A stretch of DNA of 7,280 nucleotides from an uncultured Pseudomonadota bacterium (GTDB taxonomy: Bacteria; Pseudomonadota; Gammaproteobacteria; Methylococcales; Methylomonadaceae), in NCBI GenBank assembly GCA_903931355.1, contig CAIZCB010000368.1:1-7280 (forward strand). Reading direction: 5' to 3'. The translations under genes were made by a program, and so were the position numbers. The number at the start of each line of letters is the position of its first letter. The stretch's first letter is position 1. Of this stretch, positions 1 through 6,395 are shown one piece after another. Under the pieces are notes generated by a model, which did not search any database, was not told the DNA's origin, and saw nothing but the letters and a program-made list of their open reading frames with translations.

Positions 1-701
1 CTAAACCTCGTAAGATGAAAGTCGCCAAAGCCTTGAAAGTGTTGCAGGAAGAAGAAGCCGCCAAATTGGTTAACGATGAGGACATCAAATTACGCGCCGT
101 TGAAGCCGTTGAACAACATGGCATCGTATTTTTGGATGAAATCGACAAAATCTGCAAACGCTCGGATATTGGCGGCGGCGAAGTGTCTCGCGAAGGTGTA
201 CAGCGTGACTTATTGCCTTTAGTTGAAGGCAGCACAGTGACTACTAAATATGGCATGGTGAAAACTGATCATATTTTGTTTATTGCGTCTGGCGCGTTTC
301 ACCTCACCAAACCTTCGGATTTAATCCCCGAATTACAAGGCCGTTTCCCAATCCGTGTTGAATTAAACGCTTTAAGCGCTGACGATTTTGTTCGTATTTT
401 GACTGAACCCGATGCTTCACTAACGTCACAATACCAAGCCTTATTAGCCACAGAAGGCGTTGAAGTGACATTCACCCAAGATGGCATCAAACGGATTGCC
501 GAGCTGGGCTGGCAAGTCAATGAAAAAACTGAAAATATCGGTGCACGTCGTTTACACACCATTTTGGAAAAGCTGTTAGAAGAAATTTCATTTAACGCAC
601 CGGATTTAACTGACAAATTGATCAGCATTGATGCCGAGTATGTTGATAACCATTTAATGAAACTAGCGGAAGATGAAGATTTAAGCCGCTACATTCTCTA
701 A
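1..701 (+). CDS. hslU: HslU, ATPase subunit of the HslUV (ClpYQ) protease, C-terminal part
   Basis: HslU is the AAA+ unfoldase that feeds substrates into the HslV peptidase in the cytoplasm. The gene is cut by the left edge: the reading frame is open from base 3, and the Met codon at 15 is internal, not the start. About 232 residues are visible of a family length near 440, so the Walker A motif and most of the substrate-binding I domain lie outside. Seen in the sequence, numbered from that Met: the end of the I domain (EEEAAKLVN), Walker [10 protein letters not shown] (about 37-45), [16 protein letters not shown], a sensor-1 region FIASGAF, the arginine-finger segment GRFPIRVEL, the sensor-2 motif [10 protein letters not shown], and a C-terminal SRYIL tail of the type that docks into HslV. 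Residues match E. coli HslU closely throughout. hslV is expected just upstream but is not visible. The next gene starts 4 bases after the stop. Confidence 0.97.
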   Translation, partial: KPRKMKVAKALKVLQEEEAAKLVNDEDIKLRAVEAVEQHGIVFLDEIDKICKRSDIGGGEVSREGVQRDLLPLVEGSTVTTKYGMVKTDHILFIASGAFHLTKPSDLIPELQGRFPIRVELNALSADDFVRILTEPDASLTSQYQALLATEGVEVTFTQDGIKRIAELGWQVNEKTENIGARRLHTILEKLLEEISFNAPDLTDKLISIDAEYVDNHLMKLAEDEDLSRYIL

Positions 702-705
702 CACT

Positions 706-1095
706 ATGCGTCTAAAAATCACACCATGTAACTCAATACCGACTGAAATCAAGCTGCATAAACTGTCAGCGGTTTTAGAAGTGCATTTTGACGATGGCAG
801 CATTTTTGAATTGCCCAGCGAATATTTGCGGGTTTATACCCAATCTGCTGAAGCAGTCGGTCACGGCCCAGGCCAAGAAACCCTGCAAATTGGCAAAGAA
901 GATGTAGCAATCAATAACATCCGCCCTGTCGGTAACTATGGCATCGCGATTGATTTTAGCGATGGGCACGACAGCGGCATTTATTCATGGGATTTGTTGT
1001 ATAAACTCGGCCTAGAATTTCCTTGGCTATGGGCAACCTATCTTGACCATTTAAAAGCGGCTGGCATTAGCCGAAAACCCAACATAAACCATTAA
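706..1095 (+). CDS. DUF971 / gamma-butyrobetaine hydroxylase-like N-terminal domain protein
   Basis: This is a 129-residue single-domain protein of the DUF971 family, related to the N-terminal domain of gamma-butyrobetaine hydroxylase. Visible family motifs are [16 protein letters not shown] (28-43), GHGPGQ (52-57), PVGNYG (74-79) and [13 protein letters not shown] (84-96). There is no catalytic dioxygenase domain, so hydroxylase activity is not expected. In gammaproteobacteria the gene commonly sits between hslVU and ubiE, as here; a structural or metal-binding accessory role is often suspected, but the function is not established. It starts 4 bases after hslU and ends 4 bases before ubiE, so co-transcription is very likely. 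No good Shine-Dalgarno precedes the ATG, which suggests translation coupled to hslU. The family assignment is firm; the role is unknown. Confidence 0.9.
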   Translation: MRLKITPCNSIPTEIKLHKLSAVLEVHFDDGSIFELPSEYLRVYTQSAEAVGHGPGQETLQIGKEDVAINNIRPVGNYGIAIDFSDGHDSGIYSWDLLYKLGLEFPWLWATYLDHLKAAGISRKPNINH

Positions 1096-1099
1096 AGAC

Positions 1100-1849
1100 A
1101 TGACTAACGAAAACACTACCCACTTTGGTTTCAAACAAGTTCCTGCTCAAGACAAAGTTGCGCTGGTACGCGGCGTATTCGACTCGGTGGCCAGCCAATA
1201 CGACATCATGAATGATTTAATGTCATTGGGCATTCACCGCATTTGGAAACGGGTAGCTGTGCAATTAGCCAATATCCGTGAAGGCGATACGGTGTTGGAT
1301 TTAGCCGGTGGCACGGGCGACTTAACTACCTTATTTGAAAAACGCGTCGGTCAAAAAGGCCAAGTGGTTTTAGCTGATATTAACGCTGCGATGTTACGCA
1401 CGGGTCGTGACCGCTTAATCAACCGTGGCTTAACCAGCAACATCCGCTATGCACAAGTCAATGCTGAATGCTTGCCTTTTGCTGACAACACCTTTGACTG
1501 CGTTTGCATCGGCTTTGGTTTACGCAATGTCACCGACAAAGATGCAGCGTTACGCTCAATGTATCGGGTATTAAAGCCAGGTGGCAAAGTGATTGTTTTG
1601 GAATTCTCACACCCTGTCGATCCAATCACTGAAAAAGTTTACGATTTTTACTCATTCAACTTGTTGCCTAAAATTGGCGGCATTGTTGCTAAAGATGAAG
1701 ACAGCTACCGTTACTTGGCTGAATCAATCCGTATGCATCCAAAACAAGATGAGTTGAAACAGATGATGGAAAATGCCGGTTTGGAGCGTTGCGAATATTT
1801 CAACATGACCCAAGGCATCGTTGCGGTTCATAGAGGCTATAAATTTTAA
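1100..1849 (+). CDS. ubiE: UbiE, ubiquinone/menaquinone biosynthesis C-methyltransferase
   Basis: UbiE is the SAM-dependent methyltransferase that C-methylates 2-methoxy-6-polyprenyl-1,4-benzoquinol in ubiquinone synthesis and demethylmenaquinol in menaquinone synthesis. At 249 residues it matches the usual length (E. coli 251). Both family signatures are present: [16 protein letters not shown] (34-49) and [15 protein letters not shown] (156-170). The class I methyltransferase fold shows motif [13 protein letters not shown] (65-76), which binds SAM, the acidic LADIN after strand 2, and the [17 protein letters not shown] region (127-143). The C-terminus, [14 protein letters not shown], is typical. 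The start is the first ATG after the DUF971 stop, 4 bases downstream; only a weak purine run (AAAGA) precedes it, so coupling to the upstream gene is likely. It belongs to one operon with ubiJ and ubiB, interrupted here by an Uma2 gene. No menaquinone genes are visible to decide which quinone is made. Confidence 0.97.
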   Translation: MTNENTTHFGFKQVPAQDKVALVRGVFDSVASQYDIMNDLMSLGIHRIWKRVAVQLANIREGDTVLDLAGGTGDLTTLFEKRVGQKGQVVLADINAAMLRTGRDRLINRGLTSNIRYAQVNAECLPFADNTFDCVCIGFGLRNVTDKDAALRSMYRVLKPGGKVIVLEFSHPVDPITEKVYDFYSFNLLPKIGGIVAKDEDSYRYLAESIRMHPKQDELKQMMENAGLERCEYFNMTQGIVAVHRGYKF

Positions 1850-1865
1850 TTAGGCTTTATTGCTC

Positions 1866-2462
1866 ATGGCTCTAAAAATAGCGCATTCTTATCTTAGCGA
1901 AACCGAGTATTTACAAGGCGAGCAGATTAGCACCATCAAGCATGAATATATTGATGGCGAAGTCTACGCGATGGCTGGAGCCAGTCGTAATCACAGCTTA
2001 ATTGTCGGCAATGCATTGCGCCTGTTCAGCAATCATCTACAAGACGCCCCTTGCCAAACTTTTGTTGTTGACATGAAAGTCAAAGCCGCCAACAGTTTTT
2101 TCTACCCCGACGTTATGGTGGTTTGCAACGATGATGACGGCGATGATTACTACACCGACAAACCCAAAATCATCATCGAAGTGTTGTCAAAAAACACCCG
2201 ACGCACCGACCAAACCATCAAACTAGCCGCTTATAAAACCCTGCCTAGCTTGCAAGAATACGTGTTAATTGAGCAAGATCATGTTGATATTGAAGTGTTT
2301 CGTCGCACGGCCAACTGGTTTTCAGAGCGCTATTTCATGGGGGATGAAGTGTTTTTTGAATCATTAGACTTAACCATCAGCGTCAGCGATATTTATCAAC
2401 GCGTAAACAACGAAGACATGCAAGACTATCTGCAACAACTTCAACAACAGCAGGCGAGCTAA
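1866..2462 (+). CDS. Uma2 family (DUF820) PD-(D/E)XK nuclease-fold protein
   Basis: This gene encodes about 198 residues of the Uma2/DUF820 family, which adopts a PD-(D/E)XK restriction-endonuclease-like fold. Motifs seen, numbered from the ATG at 1866: HEYIDGEVYAMAGAS (26-40) with the conserved Glu, FYPDVMVV (79-86) with the catalytic-type PD, IIIEVLSKNTRRTD (102-115) with the second acidic residue, and the KLAAY / EYVLIEQD segments that follow. The acidic and lysine positions expected of an active site look intact, so it does not read as decayed. A TTG six bases upstream (1860) is an alternative start; the ATG is preferred because neither has a strong Shine-Dalgarno. The C-terminus is glutamine-rich. 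Members are multi-copy in cyanobacteria and some proteobacteria, and their biological role is unclear. It lies 16 bases after ubiE, and its TAA overlaps the ubiJ ATG by one base, so it is built into the operon. Confidence 0.88.
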   Translation: MALKIAHSYLSETEYLQGEQISTIKHEYIDGEVYAMAGASRNHSLIVGNALRLFSNHLQDAPCQTFVVDMKVKAANSFFYPDVMVVCNDDDGDDYYTDKPKIIIEVLSKNTRRTDQTIKLAAYKTLPSLQEYVLIEQDHVDIEVFRRTANWFSERYFMGDEVFFESLDLTISVSDIYQRVNNEDMQDYLQQLQQQQAS

Positions 2463-3109
2463 TGCTTGGCAATTTAACCCCGATTAAACCCTTGTTGATT
2501 AGTCTGCTCGAACCAGCGATTAATCAATATCTAAGCCTAGACGATAACGCCAGCAATTTGCTTAGCCCGATAGCCGGTAAAGTGGTAGCGATTGAGATCA
2601 GTAGTTTCAATCAAACCCTCTATCTGTGCCCAACCGCCACCAGCCTACAGATTTTAGAAACCTATAACGATACTGTTGATGCCAAAATCAGCGGTTCTTT
2701 ATCTGCGCTGGGTTTAATGGGTTTAAGCGCTACGCCGATGCGTTCCTTATTCCAAGGCGATGTACGTATCGAAGGCGATACCCAGGTAGCCCATAAATTT
2801 CAAAGCTTGTTTGCCAAACTCGAGATTAATCTTGAAGCCAAACTCGCCCGCTACACTGGTGAAAGTTTTGCTCAACAATTTGGCAATTTGTTCCGCAGTA
2901 GTCGCGATTGGAGCCAGCAAAGTCTGACTAGCTTCAAGCTCAATCTGCAAGAATTCTTGCAAGAAGAAACCCGCGATTTACCCGCCAAACCTGAAGCTGA
3001 CGCACTATTTCAACAAATCGACGCCAGCCGTAGCGATTTTGACCGACTCAATGCCCGCATTGATAGATTAGAAAACAGCTTAAATTCATCTTCCGAGCCC
3101 AATACCTAA
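2462..3109 (+). CDS. ubiJ: UbiJ, SCP2-domain accessory factor of ubiquinone biosynthesis
   Basis: UbiJ (formerly YigP) is a lipid-binding accessory protein that works with UbiK and the hydroxylases and methyltransferases of aerobic ubiquinone synthesis. This 215-residue protein (E. coli 201) has an SCP2-like sterol-carrier domain over roughly residues 15-115, including the characteristic FQGDVRIEGDTQVAHKFQSLF stretch (97-117), then KLARYTGESFAQQFG. The C-terminal part, from about 175 (ALFQQIDASRSDFDRLNARIDRLENSL), has heptad-like hydrophobic spacing and probably forms a short coiled coil, as in the family. No signal peptide is seen. The ATG shares one base with the TAA of the upstream Uma2 gene (TAATG), and an AGGCGAG lies upstream, so translation is probably coupled. 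Position directly before ubiB supports the call, since overall SCP2-family sequence conservation is low. Confidence 0.92.
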   Translation: MLGNLTPIKPLLISLLEPAINQYLSLDDNASNLLSPIAGKVVAIEISSFNQTLYLCPTATSLQILETYNDTVDAKISGSLSALGLMGLSATPMRSLFQGDVRIEGDTQVAHKFQSLFAKLEINLEAKLARYTGESFAQQFGNLFRSSRDWSQQSLTSFKLNLQEFLQEETRDLPAKPEADALFQQIDASRSDFDRLNARIDRLENSLNSSSEPNT

Positions 3110-3112
3110 GGA
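3107..3112 (+). promoter_or_regulatory. Shine-Dalgarno of ubiB, overlapping the ubiJ stop
   Basis: TAAGGA reads both as the ubiJ stop codon (TAA) and as a good Shine-Dalgarno. It lies 6 bases before the GTG at 3119, which decides that non-ATG start for ubiB. The protein N-terminus from this GTG ([16 protein letters not shown]) agrees with family N-termini as I recall them. Confidence 0.8.
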
Positions 3113-3118
3113 CACCTT

Positions 3119-4681
3119 GTGATTCGCCCAAAAATTTTGCTGCGCCTCATCCACATTAACTGGGTGATGATGTTTCATGGCCTTGATGAAATTATTTTAA
3201 AAACCCACCTATTCCGGCCGATTCGCTTCGTAGCGTTTTTCTCACCGAATTACTGGCTGAGAAAACCCACCGAACCGCGCGGGGTTAGAATTCGTAAAAC
3301 ACTGGAAGATTTAGGGCCGATTTACGTTAAATTCGGCCAAACTTTATCAACCCGCAAAGACTTATTACCGGAAGACATCGCCGAAGAATTGGTCAAGCTG
3401 CAAGATAAAGTGCCGCCCTTTGGCTTTGAGTTAGCGAAACAAATTATCGAACAACAACTCGGCCAAACTTTAGAACAAGCTTTTGCTGAATTCGACCCAG
3501 TACCACTGGCTTCGGCCTCCGTCGCGCAAGTCCATACCGCCACTTTGCACAGCGGCGAAAAAGTCATCGTTAAAGTATTACGCCCTGATATTGAAGGCAA
3601 AATTCATTCTGACGTTGGCTTACTGTATGAATTGGCTAGAATCGCTGAAAGCTTCTCGAGCGATGCTCGTCGTTTACGGGCGATGGAAGTAGTTGCTGAA
3701 TTCGAGAAAACCATCCTAGACGAACTGGATTTAGTGCGTGAAGCCGCCAATGCCAGCGCCATCAGAGCCAAGTTTAAAGACTCAGAAATGCTGTATATCC
3801 CCGAAGTTCATTGGCCAATGACTCATCGCAAAGTAATGGTGATGGAGCGGATTTACGGGATTCCGGTCGGCGATATTGACGCCCTGCGCGCTGGCAATGC
3901 TGATTTTAAAAAGCTTGCTGAACGCGGCGTAGAAATCTTTTTCACTCAAGTATTCCGCGACAATTTTTTCCACGCCGACATGCACCCTGGCAATATTTTC
4001 GTGCAATTACCAGACAAATATCTGGCGGTGGATTTTGGCATCGTCGGCAGCTTATCCGACAGCGACCAACGCTATTTAGCCGAGAACTTTTTAGCCTTCT
4101 TTAATCACGACTACCGCCGCGTTGCACAAATGCACATCGAATCCGGCTGGGTGCCAAGCACCACTCGTATCGAAGAATTTGAAGCCGCAATTCGTAGTGT
4201 TTGCGAACCGATTTTTGATAAACCGTTAAAAGATATTTCCTTCGGCTTGCTGCTATTGCGTTTATTCCAAACCGCTCGCCGCTTCGACATGGTGGTTCAA
4301 CCGCAATTAGTGTTGTTACAAAAAACCTTGTTGAATATCGAAGGCTTAGGCCGCCAGCTTTATCCTGAATTGGATTTATGGCAAACCGCCAAACCATTTT
4401 TAGAAGACTGGTTTAAACAACGCATGGGACCTGCGGCCAAAATCAAAGAACTGTTCAGCAAATTCCCAGAAATCACCGAACAATTGCCAGAAGTACCAAC
4501 TTTGGTGTTTCAGGCGCTGCAAAGTAACGCCATGATGCAACATCAAATGCAGCAACATAATCAGGAAATGGCGCAACTTCGTAAACAATTACAAAGCAAT
4601 AACAGCCGCACCTTCTGGACTATTATCACCAGCAGTTTGTTAATTGGCGCTGCGGTGTTGTTACCCTCGATTTTTAATTAA
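3119..4681 (+). CDS. ubiB: UbiB, atypical protein-kinase-like ATPase of ubiquinone biosynthesis
   Basis: UbiB is the bacterial member of the ABC1/ADCK/UbiB (COQ8) family, a membrane-associated ATPase needed for ubiquinone synthesis; its exact biochemical job is still debated. The 520 residues carry the family hallmarks in order: KFGQ motif (71-74) with [10 protein letters not shown] after it, the alanine-containing nucleotide loop ASASVAQVH (131-139), the VKVLRP lysine (K152), ExD in [11 protein letters not shown] (202-204), the catalytic loop HADMHPGN (285-292) and DFG (305-307). One hydrophobic segment, about 499-518, ends the protein; E. coli UbiB (546 residues) is longer and is described with two C-terminal membrane spans. 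The start is a GTG at 3119, supported by a TAAGGA Shine-Dalgarno (3107-3112) that overlaps the ubiJ stop, with 6 bases of spacing. It appears to be the last gene of the unit. Confidence 0.96.
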   Translation: MIRPKILLRLIHINWVMMFHGLDEIILKTHLFRPIRFVAFFSPNYWLRKPTEPRGVRIRKTLEDLGPIYVKFGQTLSTRKDLLPEDIAEELVKLQDKVPPFGFELAKQIIEQQLGQTLEQAFAEFDPVPLASASVAQVHTATLHSGEKVIVKVLRPDIEGKIHSDVGLLYELARIAESFSSDARRLRAMEVVAEFEKTILDELDLVREAANASAIRAKFKDSEMLYIPEVHWPMTHRKVMVMERIYGIPVGDIDALRAGNADFKKLAERGVEIFFTQVFRDNFFHADMHPGNIFVQLPDKYLAVDFGIVGSLSDSDQRYLAENFLAFFNHDYRRVAQMHIESGWVPSTTRIEEFEAAIRSVCEPIFDKPLKDISFGLLLLRLFQTARRFDMVVQPQLVLLQKTLLNIEGLGRQLYPELDLWQTAKPFLEDWFKQRMGPAAKIKELFSKFPEITEQLPEVPTLVFQALQSNAMMQHQMQQHNQEMAQLRKQLQSNNSRTFWTIITSSLLIGAAVLLPSIFN

Positions 4682-4737
4682 TCACTGATGTTATAAGCTG
4701 AGAGTGGTTGTTTTCCCGTCTGCCGCGCCGAGCACCG

Positions 4738-4836
4738 AAGCTTTTGTTGGGAATAGCCCGTTAGGGTTGCCGCATGGATGCGGCAAGTTGGCAAAGGGGC
4801 AGGAAGCCACCTTTTGCCAACCCCCAACAAAAGCTT
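4738..4836. repeat. Branched palindrome: 14-bp outer stem enclosing three hairpins
   Basis: The outer arms AAGCTTTTGTTGGG (4738-4751) and CCCAACAAAAGCTT (4823-4836) are perfectly complementary. Inside are three more stems: AGCCC/GGGTT (4755-4759 with 4764-4768, one G:T), GCCGCAT/ATGCGGC (4769-4775 with 4778-4784), and GTTGGCAAA/TTTGCCAAC (4787-4795 with 4813-4821). In RNA this would give a cloverleaf-like multi-branch fold; it lacks tRNA features. As perfect palindromes these arms could also extrude in DNA. All pairings are read directly from the sequence; function is unknown. Confidence 0.8.
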
Positions 4837-4879
4837 TGGAGCCCAGGAAGTAAGCGGCGGTCGGGTGGCCTTTTCTTTG

Positions 4880-4938
4880 GTTACTTTCTTTTGGCCATGC
4901 AAAAGAAAGTAACTCGCTTGTCGGTGCGAGAACCGACA
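4880..4938. repeat. 13-bp perfect hairpin followed by two competing short stems
   Basis: GTTACTTTCTTTT (4880-4892) pairs perfectly with AAAAGAAAGTAAC (4901-4913) across the 8-base loop GGCCATGC. Just after it, CTCGC/GCGAG (4913-4917 with 4926-4930) and TGTCGGT/ACCGACA (4919-4925 with 4932-4938) overlap and cannot form together. No T-tract follows on the + strand, so it is not a standard intrinsic terminator for ubiB. A further small stem, TTCGC/GCGAA, lies at 4949-4961. Confidence 0.75.
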
Positions 4939-5003
4939 TCAAAACAGCTTCGCAACGCGAAACCTTATTTATAAACAACGGAATTCCCTAGATACCGAAG
5001 ACG

Positions 5004-5033
5004 TTGCGTAACATCAATTAACTTAACTATATT
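5004..5033 (+). promoter_or_regulatory. Probable sigma70-type promoter of pgk
   Basis: TTGCGT (5004-5009) and TATATT (5028-5033) are separated by 18 bases, in an AT-rich stretch just outside the palindromic element. Transcription would start near 5040, giving a very short leader of about 16 bases before the pgk ATG. This is a consensus match only; the -35 box is moderate and the -10 box good. Confidence 0.5.
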
Positions 5034-5044
5034 TTTTCACCCAC

Positions 5045-5049
5045 AGGAG
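5045..5049 (+). promoter_or_regulatory. Shine-Dalgarno of pgk
   Basis: AGGAG lies 6 bases upstream of the ATG at 5056, an optimal spacing. It is one of the two strongest ribosome-binding sites in the window, in keeping with a highly expressed glycolytic gene. Confidence 0.85.
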
Positions 5050-5055
5050 CATTTA

Positions 5056-6228
5056 ATGTCTATCAAAAGAATGGTTGATCTCGATTTAGCCGGTAAACGG
5101 GTTCTAATTCGTCAAGATTTAAACGTACCAGTAAAAGACGGCGTTGTTACTAGCGACTTGCGTATCCAAGCCAGCGTACCAACCGTTGAAGCCGCTTTAG
5201 CACAAGGCGCAGCTGTCATCTTGATGTCACACTTAGGCCGTCCAACCGAAGGCGAATACGACGAAGCATCCAGCTTAAAACCGGTTGCTGAGCGTTTTTC
5301 TAAATTACTAGGCCAACCAGTTCGTTTAGTTAAAGACTGGATTGATGGCGTTGAAGTTAAACGTGGCGAAGTTGTATTGTGCGAAAACGTCCGTTTCAAC
5401 AAAGGCGAAAAGAAAAACAGCGCTGAATTAGGCGAAAAAATGGCCGCTTTGTGTGACGTATTTGTGATGGACGCTTTCGGCACTGCACACAGAGCCGAAG
5501 CGTCAACTCACAGCGTTGCTCAACACGCTGCTATCGCTTGCGCTGGCCCATTGTTAGCGGCTGAATTAGACGCTTTAGGCAAAGCCCTTGAGCATCCACA
5601 ACGTCCTTTAGTGGCGATTGTTGGCGGTTCAAAAGTATCTACAAAATTAACTGTGTTGGAATCATTGTCTAGCAAAGTTGACCAGTTAATCGTCGGTGGC
5701 GGTATCGCTAACACCTTTATCGCAGCAGCCGGTTACCCAGTCGGTAAATCACTTTACGAAGCGGATTTGTTAGACGAAGCAAGACGTTTAATCGCTTCTG
5801 CTAAAGAACGTGGCGCGGATATTCCTGTACCGGTTGACGTGGTTTGTGCAAAAGAATTTTCAGACACTGCAGAAGCCACCATCAAAAATGTTGCTGATGT
5901 CGCTGAAGACGATTTGATTTTGGACATCGGGCCAGAAACCGCTAAGCAATATGCAAAAATTTTGGAAACCGCTGGCACTATCGTTTGGAACGGTCCAGTC
6001 GGCGTATTTGAAATTGACCAATTCGGCGAAGGCACTAAAGCCATGTCTATGGCGATTGCCAACAGCCCGGCTTTCTCTATCGCTGGCGGCGGTGATACTT
6101 TGGCGGCAATCGACAAATACGGCATTGCTGACAAAGTGTCTTACACCTCAACCGGTGGCGGTGCTTTCTTAGAATTCCTAGAAGGTAAAGAATTACCAGC
6201 CGTTGCTGTATTACAAGCTCGTTCTTAA
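5056..6228 (+). CDS. pgk: Phosphoglycerate kinase
   Basis: PGK interconverts 1,3-bisphosphoglycerate + ADP and 3-phosphoglycerate + ATP in glycolysis, gluconeogenesis and, where present, the Calvin cycle; it is cytosolic. The 390 residues match the bacterial length (E. coli 387). N-domain substrate motifs are RQDLNVP (19-25), [13 protein letters not shown] (58-70), [16 protein letters not shown] (110-125) and HRAEAST (145-151). The hinge and nucleotide domain show GGSKVSTK (190-197), GGGIANTF (214-221), NGPVGVFE (312-319), the GGGDT phosphate-transfer loop (344-348) and [13 protein letters not shown] (365-377). All key Arg and Lys positions appear intact. The start is firm: ATG with AGGAG 6 bases upstream. 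Codon choice favours CGT and GTT, as in strongly expressed genes. It has its own likely promoter, and the hairpin after it suggests a single-gene transcript, unlike the gap/pgk/fba or pgk/pyk clusters common elsewhere. Confidence 0.98.
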   Translation: MSIKRMVDLDLAGKRVLIRQDLNVPVKDGVVTSDLRIQASVPTVEAALAQGAAVILMSHLGRPTEGEYDEASSLKPVAERFSKLLGQPVRLVKDWIDGVEVKRGEVVLCENVRFNKGEKKNSAELGEKMAALCDVFVMDAFGTAHRAEASTHSVAQHAAIACAGPLLAAELDALGKALEHPQRPLVAIVGGSKVSTKLTVLESLSSKVDQLIVGGGIANTFIAAAGYPVGKSLYEADLLDEARRLIASAKERGADIPVPVDVVCAKEFSDTAEATIKNVADVAEDDLILDIGPETAKQYAKILETAGTIVWNGPVGVFEIDQFGEGTKAMSMAIANSPAFSIAGGGDTLAAIDKYGIADKVSYTSTGGGAFLEFLEGKELPAVAVLQARS

Positions 6229-6240
6229 GCTTTAAAAAGT

Positions 6241-6270
6241 CGTAGGCGCTAAGCTAACTTAGCGCCTACG
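6241..6270. terminator. Perfect 13-bp palindrome after pgk, possible terminator or RNA-end hairpin
   Basis: CGTAGGCGCTAAG (6241-6253) pairs perfectly with CTTAGCGCCTACG (6258-6270) across a CTAA loop, 12 bases after the pgk stop. On the + strand it is followed by CACCTCTCTG, with no T-run, so it is a poor intrinsic terminator for pgk; it may act as a 3'-end stabiliser or rely on other factors. Read on the minus strand the stem is followed by ACTTTTTAAA, a better terminator context, yet no minus-strand gene is visible here. Confidence 0.6.
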
Positions 6271-6312
6271 CACCTCTCTGCTCTGCCTAACAAAATCGGA
6301 AATAAAAATTAA

Positions 6313-6341
6313 TTGAACTATGTTTAATTTCTATTTATAGT
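6313..6341 (+). promoter_or_regulatory. Probable sigma70 promoter of aas
   Basis: TTGAAC (6313-6318) and TATAGT (6336-6341) are separated by exactly 17 bases within an AT-rich segment. It is the best promoter match seen in the window. Transcription would begin near 6348, leaving a leader of about 48 bases before the aas start. Confidence 0.65.
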
Positions 6342-6382
6342 GCCTCCTGTTTTTGACTGCGACTTGCCAACAAGCGCCACCC

Positions 6383-6388
6383 AAGGAG
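6383..6388 (+). promoter_or_regulatory. Shine-Dalgarno of aas
   Basis: AAGGAG lies 7 bases before the ATG at 6396 and fixes that start over a TTG at 6393. A small bulged hairpin (6359-6377: GCG-A-CTTG, loop CCAA, CAAGCGC) sits 5 bases upstream of it. Confidence 0.8.
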
Positions 6389-6395
6389 AATTTTG

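Larger units (their letters stand above)
4700..4965. repeat. Composite palindromic intergenic element (probable dispersed repeat)
   Basis: Between ubiB and pgk lie 374 bases without a credible gene. About 266 of them are packed with inverted repeats in two modules: a branched palindrome (4738-4836) and a tandem of hairpins (4880-4961). The density of perfect complementarity is far above that of the rest of the window. Similar segments, especially the TTACTTTCTTTTGGCCA-type core, occur from memory as high-copy intergenic elements in methanotroph and other gammaproteobacterial genomes, often mis-annotated as small hypothetical proteins; that is recollection, not a search result. No transposase, clear terminal inverted repeats or target duplication are seen here, so the boundaries are approximate. 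It could be a REP/MITE-like element, a transcript-stabilising structure, or the source of an RNA. Confidence 0.65.

Noticed and set aside
15..17. Start codon of hslU at base 15
   Set aside because: The frame is open back to base 3 (KPRK) and the protein begins in mid-domain relative to E. coli HslU, so this Met is internal to a gene cut by the window edge.
2786..3109. EsrE-like small RNA in the 3' half of ubiJ, as reported for E. coli yigP
   Set aside because: I see no promoter or terminator in this stretch that would support a separate transcript.
3483..3692. 69-codon + strand ORF inside ubiB
   Set aside because: It is an out-of-frame shadow of conserved ubiB coding sequence, with no ribosome-binding site or domain.
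4101..4588. Minus-strand ORFs opposite the 3' part of ubiB
   Set aside because: They lie entirely within the conserved UbiB frame and show no recognisable domain or start signal.
4738..4836. Cloverleaf-like palindrome as a tRNA gene
   Set aside because: Arm lengths are wrong, there is no anticodon loop, T-loop or acceptor-like end, and the outer stem is 14 bp.
4707..4979. Possible terminal inverted repeats GTTGTTT (4707-4713) and AAACAAC (4973-4979) of a MITE
   Set aside because: Only 7 bp are complementary, no target duplication flanks them, and such a match is expected by chance over this distance.
5112..6134. Three minus-strand ORFs (64-126 codons) opposite pgk
   Set aside because: They are antisense shadows produced by codon bias in a highly expressed gene; the sense frame is unambiguous PGK.
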